A stretch of DNA of 64,000 nucleotides from Prevotellaceae bacterium HUN156 (GTDB taxonomy: Bacteria > Bacteroidota > Bacteroidia > Bacteroidales > Bacteroidaceae), in contig FPIT01000013.1 in NCBI GenBank assembly GCA_900119285.1, positions 31,598 through 95,597 on the forward strand, in the 5' to 3' direction. Positions 18,081-26,257 of this stretch are shown here, in pieces (positions within the stretch are counted from its first letter, which is position 1; every line of letters starts with the position of its first letter). The notes under the pieces were generated by a model. That model ran no database searches. It saw only the letters and a list, made by a program, of their open reading frames with translations, and had not been told where the DNA came from. Position numbers and translations under genes: made by a program.

Positions 18081-19094
18081 TTATTTCACGTCGCCTACTT
18101 TGATGAGATACTCACCAATCTGTACCGCATTCAGTGCGGCGCCCTTACGAATCTGGTCACCAGAGAGCCAGAGGGTAAGTCCGTTCTCATCAGAGATATC
18201 TTTGCGCACACGACCTACAAATACGTCGTCCTTGCCAGCAGTTTCCAGAGGCATGGGGTAAACGAGGTTGGCTGGGTCGTCAACCAGCGTACAACCAGGA
18301 GCAGCAGCGATGGCCTTCTGAGCCTCTTCTACGCTGATGGGCTTCTCAGTTTCAATCCACACGCTCTCAGAGTGGCTACGCAGTGAGCTTACGCGAACAC
18401 AGGTGGCTGAGCACTTGGCGTCGGTATGCATAATCTTCTGCGTCTCGTTATACATCTTCATCTCTTCCTTGGTATAGCCATTAGGCTGGAAGACGTCAAT
18501 CTGCGGGATAACGTTGTATGCCAACTGGTGGGCAAACTTCTTGATAGTCTTCACCTCGCCAGTCTCCACCATTTCCTTATACTGCTGTTGCAACTCGGCC
18601 ATAGCAGCAGCACCAGCACCTGAGGCGCTCTGATAGCTGGAAACGTGGATGCGCTTGATGTGACTGATGTTCTCCAGAGGCTGGAGCACTACCACCATCA
18701 TAATCGTGGTGCAGTTAGGGTTGGCGATGATGCCACGTGGACGCTTCAGGGCGTCTTCGGCATTACACTCGGGCACTACCAAGGGCACATCGTCGTCCAT
18801 GCGGAATGCGCTAGAGTTGTCAATCATCACACAACCGTATTTAGTAATATCGGCTGCAAACTCTTTTGATGTTCCTGCACCTGCACTAGTAAATGCGATA
18901 TCGATATCCTTGAAATCATCGTTATGCTGGAGCAACTTGACAGTCAACTCCTTGCCACGAAAATTGTATTTAGTTCCTGCCGAACGCTCGGAACCAAATA
19001 ACACTAACTCATCCATCGGGAAATTTCTCTCATCAAGGAGACGTAAGAACTCCTGACCTACGGCACCTGAGGCGCCCACAATTGCTACTTTCAT
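18081..19094 (-). CDS. asd: Aspartate-semialdehyde dehydrogenase
   Basis: A 337-residue NADPH enzyme that reduces aspartyl phosphate to aspartate semialdehyde for lysine/diaminopimelate, threonine and methionine synthesis. The NADP-binding loop [10 protein letters not shown] (residues 7-16), the catalytic Cys128 in NPNCTT and the substrate loop [10 protein letters not shown] are present, and the length is normal. The promoter box TACCTTTG at 19138-19131 is about 37 bp upstream. It is divergent from the cation antiporter gene. The stop lies 5 bp from the stop of the convergent TonB operon. Confidence 0.95.
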   Translation of the reverse strand: MKVAIVGASGAVGQEFLRLLDERNFPMDELVLFGSERSAGTKYNFRGKELTVKLLQHNDDFKDIDIAFTSAGAGTSKEFAADITKYGCVMIDNSSAFRMDDDVPLVVPECNAEDALKRPRGIIANPNCTTIMMVVVLQPLENISHIKRIHVSSYQSASGAGAAAMAELQQQYKEMVETGEVKTIKKFAHQLAYNVIPQIDVFQPNGYTKEEMKMYNETQKIMHTDAKCSATCVRVSSLRSHSESVWIETEKPISVEEAQKAIAAAPGCTLVDDPANLVYPMPLETAGKDDVFVGRVRKDISDENGLTLWLSGDQIRKGAALNAVQIGEYLIKVGDVK

Positions 19095-19130
19095 AAGTCT
19101 TCTCTTTTACGTTGGTTCTATTTCCGCCTG

Positions 19131-19138
19131 CAAAGGTA
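19131..19138 (-). promoter_or_regulatory. TACCTTTG -7 promoter box for asd
   Basis: Minus-strand TAnnTTTG match about 37 bp before the asd start. Confidence 0.6.
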
Positions 19139-19212
19139 CAAAATAATTCATAATTCATAATTCTTTTCCAAAGAAAAGTGTGGCGTTGCATTCATAATTC
19201 ACAATTATTTCC

Positions 19213-19220
19213 TATCTTTG
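19213..19220 (+). promoter_or_regulatory. TATCTTTG -7 promoter box for antiporter
   Basis: TAnnTTTG match 9 bp before the ATG at 19229. It excludes an in-frame upstream start at 19178. The region between the two divergent promoters (19142-19205) is filled with ATTCATA-type short repeats. Confidence 0.6.
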
Positions 19221-19228
19221 CAAACGAA

Positions 19229-21361
19229 ATGCTGAATTTGACGTCATATTTTCCCATCACCAGCCCGACACTGATATTCTTTGTCGTGCTACTCATTATT
19301 TTGTTGGCACCTATCATTATGGGTAAGTTGCGTATTCCCCATATCATTGGTATGGTGCTGGCAGGAGTGCTGATTGGTGAGCATGGTCTGAACATCTTGG
19401 AGCGCGACCATTCGTTTGAGCTCTTTGGCAAGGTGGGACTGCTGTACATCATGTTCTTGGCTGGTTTGGAGATGGATATGGAGAGCGTCAAGAAGAACTC
19501 CAAGCGCATACTGCTCTTTGGTATGCTCACTTGGCTGATACCCTTGATACTCACCTTCTTTATATCGTCGTGGCTCTTGGGCTATTCCTATACAGCGTCA
19601 TTCCTTTTAGGCTGTATCATGGCGTCTAACACGCTGATAGCCTACCCCATCATCTCGCGCTATGGCCTGCAGCGCCACTCCAGTGTAATGCTGAGCGTGG
19701 GAGGCTCTATGCTGTCTATCTTCTTGGCACTGATGATGTTGGCGGGCTTGTCGGCATCGTATGGCGAAGATACGGGCATAGGCTTCTGGCTATTGTTCTT
19801 ACTGAAATTCATCCTGTTTTGTGCAGCCTGCATTGTATTCATCCCGAGAATGGCGCGCTACTTCCTGCGTCGCTATTCAGATGCTGTCATGCAGTTTATC
19901 TTTGTGCTCGCAGTGATGTTCCTATCGGCAGCCCTGTCCGAAGCCATTGGTGTAGAGGGCATCGTGGGCGCCTTCATTGCTGGTTTGATACTCAACAGAT
20001 ACATTCCGCACGTCTCTCCCCTGATGAACCGCATCGAGTTTACGGGTAATGCCATCTTCATCCCCTACTTTCTGATTGGTGTGGGCATGCTCATCAATGT
20101 ATCGTCGCTCTTCGAGGGCTGGCACATGCTGGGTGTGGTGGCGCTCATCGTCTTCTTCGGCACGTTCGGAAAGGCCTTGGCAGCCTATGTCTCCAGCCTC
20201 CTGTTCCGCATGAGTAAGGCGGAGGGCCACATGATGTTCGGACTGACCTGTGCGCACGCTGCGGGAGCCATCGCCATGGTGATGGTAGGCATGCGACTAG
20301 AGGTATCGCCGGGCGTATTCCTCGTCAACAATGAGATACTGAATGGTGTGGTCATCATGATTCTCTTCACCTGTATCATCTCCACGATGATGACGGAGAA
20401 GGCATCGCAAGAGATTATCCTTCACGGCAAGATGCTACCCATAGCCCATCGTCATAAGAAGGACGACGAGAAAATACTGCTCTGCGTAAAATATCCCGAG
20501 ATAGCCCCACAACTGCTGGAACTGGCGCTCATGATGCGCAATCAGAAGTTGGGACGCGAACTGGTGGCACTCAATGTGGTGTATGACGACGACAATGCCA
20601 GCGAGCATCGCGAAGAGGGACTCAGACTGCTAGAGCGACTGCAACAGCGTGCCTCTGCTGCCGACCTGCAGATGCAGACACAAGTGCGACTGGCCACCAA
20701 CATTGCCAACGGCATCAAGCATGCCTTCCGCGAATTCGGCTGTTCGGAGATTATCATGGGCATGCACGTCCACACAGATGTGAACCCTAAGTTCTGGGGA
20801 GAATTCCTGCAGAGCCTTTACAATGGACTGAACCGTCAGATAGTATTGACGCGCTTTGTGCAGCCACTCAACACGCTGCGACGCATACAGGTAGTGGTGC
20901 CCTCCAGAGCAGAGTTTGAGCCCGGTTTCCAGCGATGGCTGGAGCGACTGGCTCGCATGGCAGGCAATCTGGACTGCCGCATCCAGTTCCACGGGCGCAA
21001 CGAGTCTATGGAGCTCATTCGCGAATACATCAACAACCATCATCCCAGTGTGCGCGCCGAATACACCTATATGGCACATTGGAACGAGCTGCCCCGACTG
21101 GCTGAGAACATTCGCGAAGACCACATGTTTGTAGTCATCACCGCCCGTAAGGGTACCATCTCGTATAAGAACGCACTGGAGCGACTGCCCAACGAACTGA
21201 TGCAGCACTTCTCGGGCAAGAACCTCATGATACTATTCCCCGACCAGCATGGCACGCAGAAGGAAGAATCGATGACCTTCACGGCTGCCCAGCACCAGGA
21301 GGAAAGCAGTATCTACGATACTATCCAGCGCTGGATAAACAACTATCGAGCTAAACACTAA
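19229..21361 (+). CDS. CPA2-type cation:proton antiporter with UspA-like tail
   Basis: A 710-residue inner-membrane protein. Residues about 8-400 hold 12-13 hydrophobic helices of the Kef/NhaA-like CPA2 family, with IPHIIGMVLAGVLIGEHGL in the first repeat and ALSEAIGVEGIVGAFIAGL near helix 9. The cytoplasmic C-terminus (about 420-700) is soluble and looks like one or two universal-stress-protein domains rather than a TrkA-N nucleotide domain. It should exchange K+ or Na+ for protons; ion specificity cannot be read from sequence. The start is set by the promoter box 9 bp upstream. A short repeat begins 6 bp after its stop. Confidence 0.85.
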   Translation: MLNLTSYFPITSPTLIFFVVLLIILLAPIIMGKLRIPHIIGMVLAGVLIGEHGLNILERDHSFELFGKVGLLYIMFLAGLEMDMESVKKNSKRILLFGMLTWLIPLILTFFISSWLLGYSYTASFLLGCIMASNTLIAYPIISRYGLQRHSSVMLSVGGSMLSIFLALMMLAGLSASYGEDTGIGFWLLFLLKFILFCAACIVFIPRMARYFLRRYSDAVMQFIFVLAVMFLSAALSEAIGVEGIVGAFIAGLILNRYIPHVSPLMNRIEFTGNAIFIPYFLIGVGMLINVSSLFEGWHMLGVVALIVFFGTFGKALAAYVSSLLFRMSKAEGHMMFGLTCAHAAGAIAMVMVGMRLEVSPGVFLVNNEILNGVVIMILFTCIISTMMTEKASQEIILHGKMLPIAHRHKKDDEKILLCVKYPEIAPQLLELALMMRNQKLGRELVALNVVYDDDNASEHREEGLRLLERLQQRASAADLQMQTQVRLATNIANGIKHAFREFGCSEIIMGMHVHTDVNPKFWGEFLQSLYNGLNRQIVLTRFVQPLNTLRRIQVVVPSRAEFEPGFQRWLERLARMAGNLDCRIQFHGRNESMELIREYINNHHPSVRAEYTYMAHWNELPRLAENIREDHMFVVITARKGTISYKNALERLPNELMQHFSGKNLMILFPDQHGTQKEESMTFTAAQHQEESSIYDTIQRWINNYRAKH

Positions 21362-21366
21362 AAGAG

Positions 21367-21395
21367 TGTGGTCAGCGATTCTGCTGCTGACATAA
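21367..21395. repeat. 29-bp palindromic repeat, copy 1
   Basis: Contains arms GTCAGC and GCTGAC around a 9-bp centre. It matches 22078-22106 at 27 of 29 positions in the same orientation. This copy lies directly before the probable start of the LolD-like ATPase. Confidence 0.7.
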
Positions 21396-22123
21396 TGAAG
21401 AATACTATGATTGAATTACAAGGAATCACCAAGAGCTTCGGCTCACTACAAGTACTGAAAGGCATTGACCTCCACATAGATCGTGGCGAGGTGGTAAGCA
21501 TCGTAGGCCCCAGTGGCGCTGGCAAAACCACCCTGCTACAAATAATGGGCACCCTCGACCGCCCAGACGCAGGCTCTGTGCGCATCGATTCTATCGACGT
21601 GACCTCCCTCTCCAACAAGAAGCTGGCCGACTTCCGCAATCGCCACATCGGCTTCGTCTTCCAGTTCCACCAGCTGCTGCCCGAGTTCACAGCCTTGGAG
21701 AACATCATGATACCTGCCTACATTGCAGGCACCTCACAGAAGGCAGCCAAGCAGCGCGCACAGGAGTTGCTCCAGTTCTTAGGACTCTCCGACCGTGCCA
21801 CCCACAAGCCCAACGAGCTCTCTGGTGGTGAGAAGCAGCGCATAGCCGTAGCCCGCGCCTTGGTCAACAATCCTGCCGTTATCCTTGCCGATGAGCCCTC
21901 AGGTTCTCTCGATTCGAAAAACAAGGAGGAGCTGCACCAGCTCTTCTTCGACCTCCGCGACAAGTTCGGTCAGACCTTCGTCATCGTTACCCACGATGAG
22001 CAATTGGCCACTCTCACCGACCGCACCATACACATGCGCGACGGCATCCTAGCCTCCCCCGCGCCCAGCAATAATACTGTGGTCAGCGATTCTGTCGCTG
22101 ACATAACCCCCTCTGCCCTATGA
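21395..22123 (+). CDS. LolD-like ABC transporter ATPase
   Basis: A 242-residue ABC ATPase of the LolD/MacB class, which in lipoprotein release powers an inner-membrane permease. It has Walker [10 protein letters not shown], a Q-loop in [16 protein letters not shown], the signature LSGGEKQR, Walker [10 protein letters not shown] and the H-switch VTHD. No permease gene is adjacent, so LolD is a likeness call; macrolide- or peptide-export ATPases of the same class are possible. An upstream GTG at 21368 lies inside a repeat. ATG 21395 or ATG 21410 ([12 protein letters not shown]) are better starts. The last ~20 residues after HMRDGIL are encoded largely by a second copy of that repeat and look like an accidental tail. 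The stop overlaps the next start (ATGA). Confidence 0.85.
   Translation: MKNTMIELQGITKSFGSLQVLKGIDLHIDRGEVVSIVGPSGAGKTTLLQIMGTLDRPDAGSVRIDSIDVTSLSNKKLADFRNRHIGFVFQFHQLLPEFTALENIMIPAYIAGTSQKAAKQRAQELLQFLGLSDRATHKPNELSGGEKQRIAVARALVNNPAVILADEPSGSLDSKNKEELHQLFFDLRDKFGQTFVIVTHDEQLATLTDRTIHMRDGILASPAPSNNTVVSDSVADITPSAL
22078..22106. repeat. 29-bp palindromic repeat, copy 2
   Basis: Same-orientation copy (27 of 29 identical) of 21367-21395. It lies inside the 3' end of the LolD-like reading frame and encodes residues of its tail. Confidence 0.7.
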
Positions 22124-22752
22124 TAAAACTCGGAGATTATAATATATTGCGCATCAAGAAGCGCACTGACTACGGCCTCTACCTCGATGGCGGAGAAGAA
22201 GGCAACATCCTGCTGCCTAATCGTTATGTACCTGAGCACTATACCTTTGGCGAAGAGATAGAAGTATTTCTCTACCTCGACCAAGACGAGCGCATCGTAG
22301 CCACCACCGAGCACCCCATTGCCAAGGTGGGCGAGTTTGCGTGGATGGAGTGTGCATGGACCAACGAGTATGGCGCCTTCCTCAACTGGGGACTGATGAA
22401 AGACCTCTTCTGCCCCTTCCGCGAACAGAAGCAGCGCATGGAGCGTGGCGGACGCTACTACGTCTACGTGATGGAGGACGAGAAGACCCACCGCCTCATG
22501 GCCACTGCTAAGGTGGAGCGCTACCAGAAGAAGACGGGCTATGAGCTGAGCCTCGACTTTGCAGAAGAACTGCTGCGCTATCTGCAAGACCACGACGGGT
22601 ATTGCGAACTGGGCGACAAGAGCCCCTCAGAAGCCATTGCCGCCCGTTTCGGTGTATCCAAGAAAGTCTATAAGAAAGCCGTTGGCGACCTCTATCGTCG
22701 TCGCCTCATCACTATCTCTGACGAGGGAATAACTCTTTTAAGTGAAGAGTGA
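22120..22752 (+). CDS. CvfB-like S1 RNA-binding protein, shortened
   Basis: A 210-residue protein related to CvfB/YitL. S1-like domain 1 spans about 4-60 ([18 protein letters not shown]), S1-like domain 2 about 67-125, and a winged-helix domain about 145-205 ([21 protein letters not shown]). Family members are usually about 280 residues with a third S1-like domain between domain 2 and the winged helix. Here the sequence passes from [17 protein letters not shown] straight into the winged helix, so that domain appears to be missing. Family role: RNA binding affecting translation and virulence regulation in Firmicutes; its role here is not established. It is coupled to the ABC gene by a 4-bp overlap. 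Confidence 0.8.
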   Translation: MIKLGDYNILRIKKRTDYGLYLDGGEEGNILLPNRYVPEHYTFGEEIEVFLYLDQDERIVATTEHPIAKVGEFAWMECAWTNEYGAFLNWGLMKDLFCPFREQKQRMERGGRYYVYVMEDEKTHRLMATAKVERYQKKTGYELSLDFAEELLRYLQDHDGYCELGDKSPSEAIAARFGVSKKVYKKAVGDLYRRRLITISDEGITLLSEE

Positions 22753-22772
22753 AGAATTTGCTACCGCGCAGC

Positions 22773-22835
22773 CAATGTTCAATGTTCAATCTTCAATCTT
22801 CAATGTTCAATGTTCAATCTTCAATGTTCAATGTA
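22773..22835. repeat. Heptamer tandem repeat CAATGTT/CAATCTT x9
   Basis: Nine consecutive 7-mers, each CAATGTT, CAATCTT or (last) CAATGTA. The final unit reaches into the stop codon of the regulator gene at 22828. It lies between convergent genes. Confidence 0.9.
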
Positions 22836-23115
22836 CTAAGTAGCTTTTCAGCGATTCCACATAGTCCTCAAAGGCCTTCAAGCCCGAGGGGGTTATGCGA
22901 CACACGGTGCAAGGCTTCTTGCCCTTGAAGGTCTTCTCCACCTCGATATATCCTGCTGCTGAGAGCTTGTCTATCTGCACACTGAGGTTGCCCGCCGTAG
23001 CCCCCGTCTGCTCCTTGATATACGGGAACTCGGCCTCCTCGGCACTCACCAAGAGCGACATCACAGCCAGTCGCAACTCCGAGTGCAGCAGTGGGTCTAA
23101 CGTAGGAAACATCAT
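22828..23115 (-). CDS. Winged-helix transcriptional regulator
   Basis: A 95-residue protein that is essentially one winged-helix DNA-binding domain. Residues about 8-80 show H1 (LLHSELRLAVMSLLV), the recognition helix region (ATAGNLSVQIDKLSAAGYI) and a wing (VEKTFKGKKPCTVCRIT), then a short C-terminal helix. This is the short MarR/HTH_34-like type. It overlaps the upstream membrane-protein gene by 4 bp, so the two are co-transcribed. It probably controls its own operon, with the membrane protein as its effector or partner (inference). The last codons and stop fall in a heptamer repeat. Confidence 0.85.
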   Translation of the reverse strand: MMFPTLDPLLHSELRLAVMSLLVSAEEAEFPYIKEQTGATAGNLSVQIDKLSAAGYIEVEKTFKGKKPCTVCRITPSGLKAFEDYVESLKSYLVH

Positions 23116-23807
23116 AGCGACTCCTTCTTAAGCATCATGCCTGGGAGCAGCAGGCCAACGAATCCGAAGATGAAGATGGTGACGCAGGGCAGCGTAGACA
23201 TGAAGACGCTCGCCTCGTAAGGTTCCAATGGTAAGCAGTGCACCAGCAGCCATGAGCCCACCTCGAAGTGTTCCAATACGAAGCACAGCAGACCAGCCAC
23301 CGCGCCAAACCATACCAGCCAACGCTTGTTCAGAATCTGACCGCTCATAGCGATAGCCATACCCATCAAGAGCACGATGATAGGAGCCACCCTAATCTGC
23401 ACCACAGAATATTCAGCAGTCGATAGCATACTGAACAGAATGGTCGTACACACGATGGCGATCAGAAAGAAACCGATGGCGAAGATGGCAAACGTCTGCC
23501 ACGTCTTAGCCACCATCTCGCCCACCAGACTCTTAGGCGTGTGCGCGCGTTCCTTAATATATTTACGCGAGAGCAGCCAGATGGCTACGGGCAACAGGAA
23601 CCACAACAGGTGACCGATGCCCACCATACCCGCATTCATTGCTAAGAAATTGATGATAGCCACCAAGACGGCTGTTGCCATGATGCAAAGTCCAGAGATA
23701 TAGAGCGACAGCCCTAAGGTTTTCGATACCGCATGGCGGTTCTTCTCTATCTGTTCCGTAATGATTTCCAGACTGCGCTCAGCAGTCAGATTATTATTTT
23801 CTTCCAT
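23112..23807 (-). CDS. Six-helix membrane protein, regulator-linked
   Basis: A 231-residue integral membrane protein with a charged N-terminal helix (MEENNNLTAERSLEIITEQI) and about six hydrophobic segments (roughly 30-55, 62-80, 105-130, 140-158, 165-182, 203-222). No catalytic motif was found. Being the first gene of an operon with a small winged-helix regulator is a common Bacteroidetes arrangement of unknown function. The promoter box TATATTTG at 23923-23916 implies a leader of about 100 nt. Confidence 0.75.
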   Translation of the reverse strand: MEENNNLTAERSLEIITEQIEKNRHAVSKTLGLSLYISGLCIMATAVLVAIINFLAMNAGMVGIGHLLWFLLPVAIWLLSRKYIKERAHTPKSLVGEMVAKTWQTFAIFAIGFFLIAIVCTTILFSMLSTAEYSVVQIRVAPIIVLLMGMAIAMSGQILNKRWLVWFGAVAGLLCFVLEHFEVGSWLLVHCLPLEPYEASVFMSTLPCVTIFIFGFVGLLLPGMMLKKESL

Positions 23808-23915
23808 GATTCTACGATTTTAATTGCGTTAATACTCAGTTTTAGTTCATTTTGCGGCCTCCATCCCACCCCTGCAGAAGGTAAAATTTCAGCCTATTGT
23901 GTTCGAATCACGATG

Positions 23916-23923
23916 CAAATATA
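23916..23923 (-). promoter_or_regulatory. TATATTTG -7 promoter box
   Basis: Minus-strand TAnnTTTG match serving the membrane protein/regulator operon, about 110 bp before the start at 23807. Confidence 0.5.
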
Positions 23924-24013
23924 AAGAAGTTTATTTTATAAACCAAATTATTTCATAGATTTTTCACTTCTTCTCCATCATTTTAACACTTCGAGGGCTA
24001 AATCCGTCGAGTT

Positions 24014-24443
24014 TTAGAGACAATTACGCAGAAAGGAAACGACGTCAAACACATATTTTAGAAAAAGAAGCGGCACTACAGTCCAAAAAGTTATCCAAGC
24101 CATATATAAACAAGTTGTCCACCTGAATTCTCTATACTTGGTCTTATCAAAGTGTTTGACGATGAAAGATTCTCGTTTCTCGAAATAGTGGTCAATCAAT
24201 AAGTATATCACCACGAGGACAACAATTAAAAAGAAAATTCCATATTTAGGTGGGAATAATAGCGATAAGATTATTGAGGGCCAAAGAAACGGCAGTGCTA
24301 AAGCCCGCAATCCCCAGTATTCTCAACCTATTGTATAGTATAGAAAATCGAATATCGTTATCTTTCTTCTTTTCTTTTTCATCATCCAATAGACGAATAT
24401 CTTTGCAAAAATACAAATAATTGTTGAGATAATCGACAGACAT
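24014..24443 (-). pseudogene. Small membrane protein gene split by a frameshift
   Basis: Two overlapping reading frames on the same strand read like one protein. The first (24443-24246) starts at an ATG right behind a TAATTTTG box and gives a soluble Lys/Asp-rich N-terminus up to RLRILGIAGFSTA. The second (open from about 24322 down to 24014), offset by +1, continues with hydrophobic segments (ALPFLWPSIILSLLFPP, a helix around FFLIVVLVVIYLL, and a third around ITFWTVVPLLFLKYVF) but has no ATG near its beginning. Joined, they would give a ~140-residue protein with three membrane helices. A frameshift within 24246-24310 is the simplest explanation; programmed frameshifting or a sequencing error are alternatives. 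No family recognised. Confidence 0.5.
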
Positions 24444-24447
24444 TATA

Positions 24448-24455
24448 CAAAATTA
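24448..24455 (-). promoter_or_regulatory. TAATTTTG -7 promoter box
   Basis: Minus-strand TAnnTTTG match directly before the ATG at 24443, implying an almost leaderless mRNA for the frameshifted gene. Confidence 0.45.
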
Positions 24456-24480
24456 CACAAAAAGATTGCGAAGCCACACT

Positions 24481-24496
24481 TCGACCTTCAGGTCGA
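24481..24496. repeat. Short hairpin TCGACCT/AGGTCGA
   Basis: Seven-bp arms around a 2-nt loop (TC), at the left edge of the repeat field that precedes the 24952 gene. No T-tract. Confidence 0.5.
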
Positions 24497-24528
24497 AGAA
24501 CCGTCCCTTTTGTGTACGCTGCAGTTAT

Positions 24529-24655
24529 CCGTAACACACGATGCCCTTTGCCGTAACCTACCCTCCGCTTAGCCTAATACACACTACCTATCAGCCTGAT
24601 ACGCCCAGCTTATTAGCCTCATACACTCGCATAATAGCCTGATACGCAAGGAAAT
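24529..24655. repeat. 22-nt-period repeat array (CCTGATAC/CCGTAAC type)
   Basis: Unit starts at 24529, 24551, 24573, 24595, 24617 and 24638, spaced 22, 22, 22, 22 and 21 bp. Each begins CCGTAAC or CCT(A/G/C)ATAC. Later units share TTAG or TAG at their ends. No strong palindrome in the unit, unlike the other arrays. It lies between the frameshifted gene and the 24952-29559 module. Confidence 0.75.
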
Positions 24656-24744
24656 CCGTACAACTTTCGGCAGGCTCTTTACCACTTTCCCAAAAGCCGT
24701 ACGAGTTTCTGAAGGAGAGAAGATGGAGGGCGAAGAACATAAGG

Positions 24745-24910
24745 CATTCACAGATTCACAATTCACAGTTTATTTTTCGAGCCCTACCCCTTTACACCTG
24801 CGTGGGGAATGTTAATATATTTAAATATATATATAATTATATAAATAACAGAGAAAAGAGAGAGAGGTACCCCTTGAAAATAAAACTGTGAATTGTGAAT
24901 ACTGTGAATG
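24745..24910. repeat. Long inverted repeat, ~32-bp arms, 100-bp AT-rich centre
   Basis: The left arm 24745-24776 (begins CATTCACAGATTCACAATTC) is reverse-complemented at 24877-24910 with two single-base insertions. The centre is AT-rich (ATATATATATAATTATATAAA) followed by a purine run. A third copy, in the orientation of the left arm with 31 of 32 identical, is at 29591-29622, so the gene module 24952-29559 lies between direct repeats. Confidence 0.8.
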
Positions 24911-24938
24911 AAGCCTTGGCTGTGTCAGGAAAAAGCAC

Positions 24939-24946
24939 TACCTTTG
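24939..24946 (+). promoter_or_regulatory. TACCTTTG -7 promoter box
   Basis: TAnnTTTG match ending 5 bp before the ATG at 24952. It excludes the GTG at 24895 as start and implies a nearly leaderless mRNA. Confidence 0.6.
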
Positions 24947-24951
24947 CACTT

Positions 24952-25629
24952 ATGAACTCAAAACTGTTAAAACTCAACGCACCCTACAATGTCATTTATG
25001 CAGGGGGAAAGGTGGGCAGGCACATTGCCACGCTGATGGTATGGAACGACGATGAAGAAGCTGCTGGTGGCATCATGGATGCTGCCTCGTATCCCGTCAT
25101 TGACGAGGGCGAGGAATTCCCTGCAGGCACACTCATTGACTATGCCGAACTGCACGACTGCCGCACTCTTTGTCCTTATTCTAAGAAAGAGAAATGTCTC
25201 GCCACCAACCTCTACTGGGTGGCTAAGATGATAGAGTACGACTTCCAGCAGATAGAGCCCGCTGGAGCTGAATATATCCTAGAGCGCATGAAACTACTGC
25301 GCTGCAAGATTGCGATGCCAACAGAGAAGGACAAGGAAACAGGCGAGGAGGTATATCAGATAGACTTCGATGTAACGCTATATGTAATGAAGCTGTCGGG
25401 ACCAGTTGGCGACGATAGTAAAGGTGTGTTCCGTGTAACGAGCAACCACTTCAGCGGTTTCTACTTCGAGGCCGAGGGTACGCCAGAGGAGATACAAAGC
25501 GATATTCGATACCAGAGAAGTGTGTATCTGGGGGCTTTTCTCGGTAAAATAAGCAGTATTTCCTTCCACACTAACGACCTCTACAAGGCTAAGTGGGTGG
25601 AAGAGTTAAACAAGCGTTGTTACGAATAA
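24952..25629 (+). CDS. Unrecognised protein, first gene of module
   Basis: A 225-residue cytosolic protein with no signal peptide or membrane segment. It opens MNSKLLKLNAPYNVIYAGGKVGRH and has a Cys cluster DCRTLCPYSKKEKC around residues 66-79 that could bind metal. It ends in a helical segment (DLYKAKWVEELNKRCYE). I do not recognise the family. It is followed after 13 bp by another unknown gene, then a CPBP protease and a primase-helicase-like gene, all on one strand. The promoter box 5 bp upstream fixes the start. A replication or mobile-element accessory role would be a guess from the neighbours. Confidence 0.8.
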   Translation: MNSKLLKLNAPYNVIYAGGKVGRHIATLMVWNDDEEAAGGIMDAASYPVIDEGEEFPAGTLIDYAELHDCRTLCPYSKKEKCLATNLYWVAKMIEYDFQQIEPAGAEYILERMKLLRCKIAMPTEKDKETGEEVYQIDFDVTLYVMKLSGPVGDDSKGVFRVTSNHFSGFYFEAEGTPEEIQSDIRYQRSVYLGAFLGKISSISFHTNDLYKAKWVEELNKRCYE

Positions 25630-25642
25630 AGTTTTGCGCAAG

Positions 25643-26233
25643 ATGGAAACAACGCAGACAGGGATTGAACCCATACCCGTTGAGTATATTCTGGACATAG
25701 CACAGACGAAGGCTACGCCCGCCCAGCGCCGTCCCTACATCGACCTGATTGAGCGATGGGGCGACAAGACGGACCATGCAGAAGAAGCGCATCAACTGCT
25801 CAGGCGTCTGCGTGATGGTCAGGTTATCGACCCTCAGAAGATGCCTCGCGAGTTCATGCCCCGCTATCGCCAGCCAGAAGTGGCAGAGAAGCTGATAGAG
25901 ATTGTCCGTCAGATTGACGATGTCATTGCCTCCAAACAAGAGAACTGGACGTGGGCTCACGTGATGCACGTGATGGTGGATGAGGGCATCCTTTACAAGC
26001 CCACCATCAACCGCTTCGACCAACTTATCTGCTCAATGATTCCAGACAAGGGGCGCGACACGGTGCGCAAGCATGGTAACTACGAATACCTGACGAAACA
26101 AAAGGAGCCTTGGCCCTGCTGGACATCGCAGTCCTACATCGACCCCAAGCTAGCTGCCGAGCGCATCATCTGTAATCAGATAGCCCTCCAGTTCGCTCCC
26201 ATCCTCACCCGCACCATCCGCCTTGAATTCTAA
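25643..26233 (+). CDS. Unrecognised helical protein, second gene of module
   Basis: A 196-residue, largely helical cytosolic protein. Charged helices (AQRRPYIDLIERWGDKTDHAEE..., PEVAEKLIEIVRQIDDVIASKQ) surround a central aromatic stretch WTWAHVMHVMVDEGI, and the C-terminal part contains YEYLTKQKEPWPCW. No family recognised. A TTG at 25634 is possible, but the ATG at 25643 is preferred. It follows the first module gene by 13 bp and precedes the CPBP gene by 24 bp, so it is likely part of the same transcript. Confidence 0.75.
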   Translation: METTQTGIEPIPVEYILDIAQTKATPAQRRPYIDLIERWGDKTDHAEEAHQLLRRLRDGQVIDPQKMPREFMPRYRQPEVAEKLIEIVRQIDDVIASKQENWTWAHVMHVMVDEGILYKPTINRFDQLICSMIPDKGRDTVRKHGNYEYLTKQKEPWPCWTSQSYIDPKLAAERIICNQIALQFAPILTRTIRLEF

Positions 26234-26257
26234 ACCTACCTTACCCTTTTAGCGACA

